From the NCBI GenBank assembly GCA_000697335.1, contig JNEM01006280.1:1-16415 (forward strand): DNA of 16,415 nucleotides, written 5' to 3'. Of the stretch, positions 8,971 to 16,415 are shown one piece after another. The stretch is from Conidiobolus incongruus B7586 (lineage: Eukaryota; Entomophthoromycota; Entomophthoromycetes; Entomophthorales; Conidiobolaceae). Position numbers and translations under genes: made by a program. Positions within the stretch are counted from its first letter, which is position 1. The number at the start of each line of letters is the position of its first letter. The notes below the pieces were generated by a model. It was not told the origin of the DNA. It saw only the letters and a list, made by a program, of their open reading frames with translations, and did not search any database.

Positions 8971-9752
8971 ATATTTATTAAAAATTGGTAATAATAGCTT
9001 GTTATTAATTATAATAGTAAAATACTATATTTTAAATATTTTCTTAAAGATTTTAAAGTAGTTAATCATAAATTATTTACAGAATTCGATATTTTAGTAA
9101 TGGCTTTATTTTAACGTAATAAAATCTAGTCAAACATTGTTAGTTGAAGGTAAATGCATTTATAAAAAATTAATATATATAAAATAAAAAACCCAAGCTT
9201 GATTTTAAAATATAATATAATAATTCGTTAAATATATTTCAGGTGAAAGGTAATAGTTTTTATTTTTCATTGATGTGAATGATAAAAAAAATATATTAAC
9301 TAAATGAACAAACATTACATCTAATATCATAGATATTTATTTTTTGAGTTACTTTTATAGTTTAAGTATAAGAATATTTATTTATATAAACCAAAATTTA
9401 TTTATTGAAATATGGGATTTATTCTCAATAACATTTTGAAAATGTTGAATTAAAATTGATCTAAATTAATAATAAACCTAAAATGTTCAATATATAATTT
9501 AATAATTGATTTAACATATAAATTTCTCATTAAGTTAGGCTCAACATATTTAAAGTTAATTATTATATATAATAATAGCTGTAGAATTATAAAACATATT
9601 TGGTTTGCAAAACTTTATATTGAATATATACTTAATTTAAATATTGATTTAAATAATGTAATTTTAAATATTTTTTTATAATAAAAAATTATTATTTTTG
9701 ATAAATATTCATGATATTAAATCACAATAATTTAATGTAGTTTATATTTTTC

Positions 9753-9769
9753 AATATATATATATATAT
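9753..9769. repeat. (TA)n microsatellite
   Basis: An alternating TA run of about 17 bases, similar in length to that at 6248-6264; nothing else distinguishes it. Confidence 0.8.
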
Positions 9770-9958
9770 CAAATTGAATTAATTTATTATAGGATGAGAC
9801 TAAATCTCAAATTTCATGTTTTATTAATGTTTTTAGTATATGATCATATATTCATTTTTGCTTAAAATATTTTATAAATATTCTATGAAATTTTAATGTA
9901 TGAATATATTTGATTTGATACATAAATCTGATTCCATTTTTTATATTCGATTATTATT

Positions 9959-10008
9959 GGTTTCTGATATTTCTGTAACTTAAGCATGACAGAAACCGGG
10001 CATGATGC
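9959..10008. repeat. Small GC-rich patch with inverted repeats
   Basis: GGTTTCTG at 9959-9966 is complementary to CAGAAACC at 9990-9997. GCATGA occurs at 9984-9989 and again at 10000-10005, the second copy being part of the palindrome GCATGATGC (10000-10008). The patch to about 10045 is richer in G and C than the kilobases around it. No tRNA fold or T-loop consensus is visible. It may be a relic of an unrecognised element. Confidence 0.45.
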
Positions 10009-11875
10009 AGAGGGTCTTAATTATGCATATGACGTAGCAAATTTGGTAAATTACTAGTAATTTTATTAGAGATTATCTATAATATTAATAGCAATTGGTT
10101 ATCGATAATGATAGAATTTGATAGGAGTAGTCTCGAATCCTAATAAATAATAATGATTAGTGAAAATCAAAGGATAATACTAAAATTTGAGAGGAAAAAG
10201 GAAGCATGTTTAATAATTCAATCAAGGATATTTTTAAAATTAGATTTATTATAAAACTACATAAGTACATGTCACAATTAATAATCTCTATAATTTTTAT
10301 AAAAAACCATATGATATTCATTGAAAAGATTAGAAATATATTACTCATTATATGTTATTTAATGAGATATTTAATGTATTACGAATCAGTTAACTTCCTT
10401 GATAGAAAATAATGAAATTTGATTTTTATAATAGAGATTTTAATCATAAATTTTATTATTAATCAAAATGATTACTCAGATTAATTTATTTAATTCAAAG
10501 ATCATTGAAAATAATGTAATGGTATTGATACCAATTCATTTTTGTTAAGAGAATATTATTTCTTTAACAATATTATAAGGAATTTAATAATACTAAACAA
10601 GTGAGATAAATTTAAAAAATATTTTTGATAGTAAATTTATTGATGAATAGGGTTCACATCAAGTTATTCAATTACAAAACTTGTTTATTAAGGATAACTC
10701 GTTAGTAAAATGCCAAGTATATAGTATAAAGTTTCTAATATATATATATCAAATATTTTTAAGCTTTTATATAATAAATCATAAAATACTTATATTTAAT
10801 CAAAATCCGCTGTGTTTCAATTAAATTAAATTTACACTTTAATAAATTTAGTTACTAAAAAATAATTTTAATGATAAAAGAAAAAAATGCTAATGAAAGA
10901 ATTTTAACTTTAAAAAAGGGAACTTTGATATATTAACAATCATTTGTTGCAAAGTATAAATTCCCAAGTAAATATACTTAAAACTATATTGGTAAACTTG
11001 AATTGAAAAAATATTTTTTTAATTTTTTAATTGTAAATAGAGTTAATAAATACAAATAGTTTTATTACATTCGTACTCAAAGGATCTAATGTTTATAAAA
11101 AAATCAAATTATGCTAATAATACATCTACTTGGAGCTATGAAATTATCGAATATAATAATTTAATTTTAAAATCATTTTTAAAGATTGTTTTTGTTATAT
11201 TATTGGTAATAACTTTACTTTTATATCAAATGCATGTTAAGATTCAATATTTTCAATTATCAATTAAGAATATTTAAAGATATAATTTTGAAATAAAAAT
11301 GGTTTATTGGTAAAAGTAAAATTTTTCAAAATTATTCCATTAAATTGAATAAATAGATTGTTATAATAGTTTAATGAAAATAAAGGTTCTATTGATTTTG
11401 TCAAAGTTTAGACTTTAAAAAAATATTGAATACAATATAAATATTATAGTTATTAGATCTTAGTAACTTTAAAACGATGAAGCATTTACTCGCCAAATAC
11501 CTTTACTTAAGAAATAAAGAGATAAGCTATAGAAAATGTAGTTTTACTATAATAAACACTTTTACATTTCGTTCTAGTACAAAGTGCAGAGCTTGCTAGT
11601 ATTTATTAATTGAAATTAATTTAATTATTGATAAAGAAAATTGAGAATTGTATTTACCATTAACTCATATTTAATAATATCAAAGAGTATCATTTTAACA
11701 TAATAATGAGAATTATCATGATCTAATATTTTAAATTATTATTATTAAATTAATTAATTTATATGGCTATATCATCTTTCCTAGTAAAATAAAATATGTT
11801 TAATAATAATGTATATTTGTTGGAAAAATAAATTAATAATAATTTTACTGAAAATGAGAGAATATTAAATTTTAA

Positions 11876-11881
11876 TTTATT
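11876..11881 (-). terminator. Possible poly(A) signal of tyrosinase 2
   Basis: AATAAA on the minus strand starts immediately after the TAA stop of tyrosinase 2. It is unusually close to the stop for a polyadenylation signal, but no other AATAAA is seen on that strand in the next 120 bases. A diverged hexamer further down may be the one used. Confidence 0.3.
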
Positions 11882-13051
11882 TTAAGCTAAACATTCTTCA
11901 TTTTCTTGAGAAATTCGCAAAGCTGTAAGACGTTCGAAACCTCTAACCTTAACTTCGTCATACTTCATATGACGAATGTATTGGATATCCATAGGTTTAG
12001 GAATGGGGTGGACACGACAGCCGGAAGGACCATATTGAGCTGGACCGTTCATGTCGGAAGCGACAACACCATTCATAATATATTCGGTAGCATGCTTCTG
12101 AATTTCCTCAATTGTGGGAGCACCAGTGCGAGTCGAGTTACTTGTTTGAAGAGGAACAAATGGCTCGACATCTTCGAGAGGCATAGCGCGTTGCATTCTG
12201 ACGGTGGCATCCCAAGAGAAATTATCTTCAATATAAGTATAACAATAATCAAATGGGTCATAGGATTGATAGACAAGTTTGTCATAACCAGGAATTGGAG
12301 TTGATCCAGAGAGAGGATAAGTAAGTGTATGTTCTTTATGTCTCATTTGACGATCGAACCAGACTTTATCAATAAAAGCATGATGAGACCAAAAAAGAGG
12401 GTCATTAGGAGAGGCATGACCTTGGAAGTCTTCGCCAATTCCATTGTGGATGAGGCCGTGAGGACCAAGTTCGAAATATTCCCTGAAAAACCCATCGTCT
12501 TGAGCATCGATCAGACCATTGACTGAAGACTTGGTACCTCCAAAAGAACGGTCAAACACATCTCTGCGAGTGAAACATCTCTCACTTCCTTGATCATTAA
12601 TGTCGCTGCCATAAAAGACAGTGAAGTCAGAGAAGGGACCATTACGCACACATTTATCGGAAGGGTCACCATTCTTTCCAAAGATCTGCCAGATAGGATC
12701 TTCATGCATGTTGTCGAAATGGACAGTCCAGTCCCAGTAAGGAATTCTGATTGACTCATCAATCTCTCTCAATTTTGATTCTAATTCAACCAAGTAAATT
12801 CGATGCCATGCTAAAAACATGTGGTCGGAATGGACTTTGTCATAATACTCGACATGTTTTCTGGCAAGTTTATCCCATTCGGTAGGACGAGGACCAGAGT
12901 TAAGCTTTCTGATGGCGTCGAAATATGTTTTAATTTCATCCGAGGTCATAGAGTAAATATTGGGTCTTTGACGAATGTTTCTACATTCTAAAGCATTAAC
13001 AGAAGAAAATCCGAATAAAATGGAAGGAATTAAATACTTAAAAAATTTCAT
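11882..13051 (-). CDS. Secreted tyrosinase / catechol oxidase, copy 2
   Basis: Predicted type-3 copper phenol oxidase, 389 aa, a diverged paralogue of the gene at 4317-5507. Signal peptide residues 1-20, likely cut at VNA|LEC. Copper A ligands are H66, H74 and H83 (FLAWHR); PYWDW at 104-108. Copper B ligands are H198 and H202 (HGLIH), with the third in HH at 223-224 (DPLFWSHHAFIDKVW). The YTY motif is at 271-273 and the tail (PIPKPMD, YIRHMKYDEVKVRGFE) again matches short fungal tyrosinases. Cysteines 23, 134, 159, 270, 345 and 387 align with all six of copy 1. Sequons lie at N277 and N305. By hand count the copper B block matches copy 1 at 32 of 41 residues and the copper A block at 19 of 30. 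There is no thioether Cys before H74. The gene is intronless, starts at the only upstream ATG (A at -3) and uses more A/T-ending codons than copy 1, so it may be less expressed. Substrate is unknown. Confidence 0.95.
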   Translation of the reverse strand: MKFFKYLIPSILFGFSSVNALECRNIRQRPNIYSMTSDEIKTYFDAIRKLNSGPRPTEWDKLARKHVEYYDKVHSDHMFLAWHRIYLVELESKLREIDESIRIPYWDWTVHFDNMHEDPIWQIFGKNGDPSDKCVRNGPFSDFTVFYGSDINDQGSERCFTRRDVFDRSFGGTKSSVNGLIDAQDDGFFREYFELGPHGLIHNGIGEDFQGHASPNDPLFWSHHAFIDKVWFDRQMRHKEHTLTYPLSGSTPIPGYDKLVYQSYDPFDYCYTYIEDNFSWDATVRMQRAMPLEDVEPFVPLQTSNSTRTGAPTIEEIQKHATEYIMNGVVASDMNGPAQYGPSGCRVHPIPKPMDIQYIRHMKYDEVKVRGFERLTALRISQENEECLA

Positions 13052-13065
13052 TATTATAAATTAAA

Positions 13066-13084
13066 AAATAAATAAATAAATAAA
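13066..13084. repeat. (AAAT)n tetranucleotide repeat in the leader
   Basis: About four and a half copies of a TAAA/AAAT unit sit in the 5' leader of tyrosinase 2, read as TTTA repeats in the transcript. It overlaps the tract shared with copy 1 and could vary in copy number between strains. Confidence 0.7.
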
Positions 13085-13121
13085 AATTAAAGGTTAAAAG
13101 TACTACAGTATTCTTTATATA
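13073..13121 (-). promoter_or_regulatory. Core promoter and leader of tyrosinase 2
   Basis: On the minus strand, TATATAAAG lies at 13121-13113, 62-70 bases before the ATG, almost the same spacing as the TATA box of copy 1. The leader contains the tract ATTTTTATTTATTTA (13087-13073), ending 22 bases before the ATG; copy 1 has the identical tract at 4282-4296, ending 21 bases before its ATG. Confidence 0.55.
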
Positions 13122-13225
13122 TTGTTATTTGTTGTGGAAAAATGTACATGCAAGATTCTTGTTATAACGATTATTTTAACTCAAAGTTATTAAGAAATTC
13201 TCATGATACTTCAATTTATCAAATT

Positions 13226-13236
13226 TTCGTAGTGTA
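13226..13236 (-). promoter_or_regulatory. 11-base word shared with tyrosinase 1 promoter
   Basis: TACACTACGAA on the minus strand, 175-185 bases before the ATG of tyrosinase 2, identical to 4187-4197 upstream of tyrosinase 1 and in the same orientation relative to the gene. Flanking bases do not match, which favours a kept short site over general promoter similarity. Function is unproven. Confidence 0.35.
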
Positions 13237-13240
13237 TTGA

Positions 13241-16200
13241 GGTTGTACTAAACCTTTAAGGTATTTTTCATTTTTATGCTAATATTGAATACATATATAA
13301 TTAATACGCTCTTTGATAATTTCAATTATGAAATTGAGTGTTAGTTTTACTAAATTTAGTACATCCAGATAATGTAATATATAACTCATATTGGACTACA
13401 ATACATTTTTTATATTTATGAAGATTAATGAATATGTGTTAATAAAATTTTTTTTGTTAATTTTCTAATGTATAATATTTGGAAATTCAAATCAATAATA
13501 ATGACAACGTTGCTATATATTGACTTAAAATTCCGAGATATATGATTCTGTCAAATAGTATTGAATTGCAAAATGAATATGAAGTATAAATGATAAAATA
13601 TTAAATATTTGTCCAATTTTTTTTAACTTAATAATTTAGGTATATTCAAAAATAATATATATCAAGATAAATATAGAGATGTACTAAAAATATCCCATAT
13701 TAAATTTTTTTTAAATACAATTAAACTTTAAACGGAATCTAATAATTTGAATAACTAATCATGCTATAAAATCAACCAAATAGCTTTTAAACACTTAAAA
13801 TAACTAATTTTGAATATCAAATATAGTTAGTTAAATGCAAATTAGCACAAAGTCACATATCTAGAATCAATTTTAAGCGCTTATATTTGTGAGTATTTTG
13901 ACAAAGTGTTTGAAGGGTAGAAATTCAAATTAATAAATACACTTCATTTTATATTAAACACTTATTCAAGTGAATCAACCAATAATCAAAATTTTTATAA
14001 TCAATTTATCAAGGATCCTTATTCAAATCTATAAAGTAAATAACTATTATATTCAAAAATTACTATTAATTTTTATTTATTACCAAATTTGTATTTTTAA
14101 TAATTAAACGATTTAAATATTGCTAATATTGACCTAAATATACAGGTTTACTTTTTTAAAATATAATATATAATGTAAATAAATTATAAGAGAATGTAAT
14201 ACATCATTTTATATAATGAATTATATAGATACAGTATGATATCTTATGTTGATTTAATGGTCAGAATGGAGACAGTGAATTCTATTTGATTTCCATAAAT
14301 GGACCTATACTAATTGATTTCATTGGAGAAATGGTATAAATATTTCTCTGTATATCTATCCTATAACAGATTTTTAATCAAGATCAATTTTTTATTCTTC
14401 TTTTGCTATCAAAATTATAAATTTAAATATTATTTCAAAATCAAATATACTTCACATATTCTATCTAATTAATTATGTCAATAATTCGATATGTATAGAT
14501 TATGAAAATATTATTTTCTACTCAAAGTTAAGTTTGTTACAATTAAGAAATAAACATATTATTTGAAATAGAAATTAAATTCTTGATTTCTACCAATAAA
14601 ATTTGTGTAAGATGATTTACATTAAAATGAATTCAATAAATCGCTAATACTGGTTTATGTTTAATTGTCCCTGCGTAAATTTTTCTTGTTCTAATAAATT
14701 GTATTTGCTATATTACACTAGTTGGATGAAAATATAAGGTTTTATTAGTGATAGGTTATTTAATTAGATCATTTAATACAAATTTTAGGAGAATGATATC
14801 ATTGACATGAATTAAGAATAATTGAAGAATGTATTATTATAATAGGATATTTAAATCATTATATTATAATATGAATTCAATCCAAAATATTTCATAATTA
14901 TTTAACTATGATCATTATGATCTAATGAACTTGATTAAGTGGCTTTAAATTCAATTTCGAATATTTTCTAATTATAAATATTGGAAAAATTAAACTATTC
15001 GTCACAATTAGAATAACAATTCAATTTAAATCACAAGAATTATTTTGACCTATATATTTATTAATAGCATTAATTTCTCATGAACACCCCGAGTCATGTT
15101 TTATTATATCATTTCGTAAAACTATTATTCTATAATGAAAATATTATCAACAAATATTTCATATATTATTAATATATAATTTTGACGTCATTATCATTAG
15201 AGCGATAAATTGAAATATGAATTAATAATATTCTATATCCTTGAGTCAATTGGATTAGCTAATATAAAGATCATTTTAATAACATAATACAAAATCTAAT
15301 AAAAATATTCAAAAGTAATATAATTTTATCATTCATTTACATAATAGTATTAATTAACATCATCTTTTTCAACACATGGTAATTATAATTTATCAATTCT
15401 TAATCAATTGAACTAAAAAAAAACTTTTTATAATATTACTTAGTATATAAAATTTCATTTCAAATCTAAAAATAAAATTTCCAAAAACAATATGCTGTAA
15501 AGCTATCAATAAACCCAAAATACATATTACACATAAATACCCAGAGATTATTAATAAGGTTTAATATTAACTCAGAAGGTGATTGGAATTTAATTTGAGT
15601 GACGTTAAACATTTCTATTTTCATCTCTTGTTTACACTATTTTGTTCTCTTATACAAATATAGATTGTTGTAATGATTACAAAAAGTTTTTGAAGAACTT
15701 TAACAAATTGGACAAATTATCGCCTGTTTTTTTGTACTATTTACTATTCTTAATACGCAGCTAATTCTTCGTTTTTGTTTTTCTCTCTTATCCATTAATA
15801 TTAAATTTTAAATTGATTAGTCAAAGCTTTATTTTAGATTATCCATCAAATCTCGTTTCCATTGTTTTTACAATGTCTATATTAAATTAAAAATAGGTTG
15901 ATATTGTTAGCACTATTAAATTGAAATGATAATATATATTGTATAATATTCCACATAGTGTTTTTTAATTTTATCAATAATAATGTATATTAAGAATAAA
16001 ATTCTCATTATCTAAATTGATAATAAGTTTTTTAGGTAAACTTCACTTATATAATTAAATTTTTGAAAAAATTTATTCTCCTTATCCTCTATCTCAAATA
16101 ATAAATAAACTAAAAATGAATATTTGATAAAATTGATATAGATTCATATTTGATTTTATATAATATAGTTGTGTCTGATAAATAGCTTATAATATATAAA

Positions 16201-16415
16201 ATAATCTAAGATTTGATTTAAATTAGAATATTTAATTTTATCCAAATCAAAATTCAAAATAAAATGAATATAGAAAGTAATTAGATAAAGTATTAATATT
16301 AATTTGAAATTAATAAAATTGATAATATTTAAAAAATATTAATATAAAACTATTTATTGAAATTAATACCTTTAATTTAAAATAGTGTTATTATATAAAA
16401 ATAAATATAATAAAT
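13241..16415. other. Gene-free AT-rich intergenic DNA
   Basis: No gene, RNA or element is visible on either strand up to the window end. Stops are dense in all frames. Between about 15600 and 15870 the plus strand becomes pyrimidine-rich (runs of T with C), somewhat like the leader of tyrosinase 1, but no TATA-ATG arrangement with an open frame follows. Confidence 0.7.

Larger units (their letters stand above)
8971..11875. other. Gene-free AT-rich intergenic DNA
   Basis: I see nothing supportable as a gene. Short open frames at 10206-10412, 10157-10348 and 11089-11277 consist of Ile, Asn, Lys, Phe and Tyr codons typical of chance in A/T DNA. It contains a TA run at about 9753-9769 and one small GC-rich patch near 9959-10020. 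Confidence 0.75.

Noticed and set aside
9959-10045. tRNA gene in the GC-rich patch
   Set aside because: No T-loop or D-loop consensus and no acceptor stem pairing on either strand.
10206-10412. Open frames at 10206-10412 (+), 10157-10348 (-) and 11089-11277 (+)
   Set aside because: Composition is that of random A/T DNA, with no domain and no GC rise.

Overview
The window looks like a gene-poor, very AT-rich stretch of a fungal nuclear genome. The intergenic DNA is almost entirely A/T. The genes stand out by higher GC, intact eukaryotic TATA boxes, A at position -3 of the start codons and AATAAA signals downstream. Two secreted copper enzymes of the short fungal tyrosinase/catechol oxidase type point to an aerobic fungus. 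An early-diverging, AT-rich lineage such as Entomophthoromycotina (Conidiobolus-like) would fit. That placement is inference from composition, from the apparent lack of introns in the two intact genes and from the enzyme family; no marker gene is present.

Layout. 1-4150 has no supportable gene; it holds two faint GC-elevated patches that may be decayed coding sequence (about 1897-2046 and 3145-3318, both minus strand) and a perfect small hairpin at 2189-2211. 4317-5507 (+) is an intact tyrosinase gene with its own promoter and poly(A) signal. 6921 to about 8970 (-) is a block of decayed cellular coding sequence: TPR-repeat fragments at both ends and a fragment in the middle that may come from a fungal transcription factor. 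8971-11875 is empty AT-rich DNA with one small GC-rich hairpin patch near 9959-10008. 11882-13051 (-) is a second intact tyrosinase gene. 13125-16415 is empty AT-rich DNA.

How the parts relate. The two tyrosinases are diverged paralogues facing each other tail to tail, 6.4 kb apart. They keep the same signal peptide type, all six copper-ligand histidines, the same six cysteines, two N-glycosylation sequons at matching places and the same C-terminal tail. Their promoters share TATA-to-ATG spacing, a T/A tract about 21 bases before the ATG and an 11-base word (TACACTACGAA) in the same orientation. The simplest reading is an old inverted duplication of a secreted phenol-oxidising enzyme, with both copies kept under selection while the gene remains between them decayed. 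No mobile element, RNA gene or CRISPR array could be supported.
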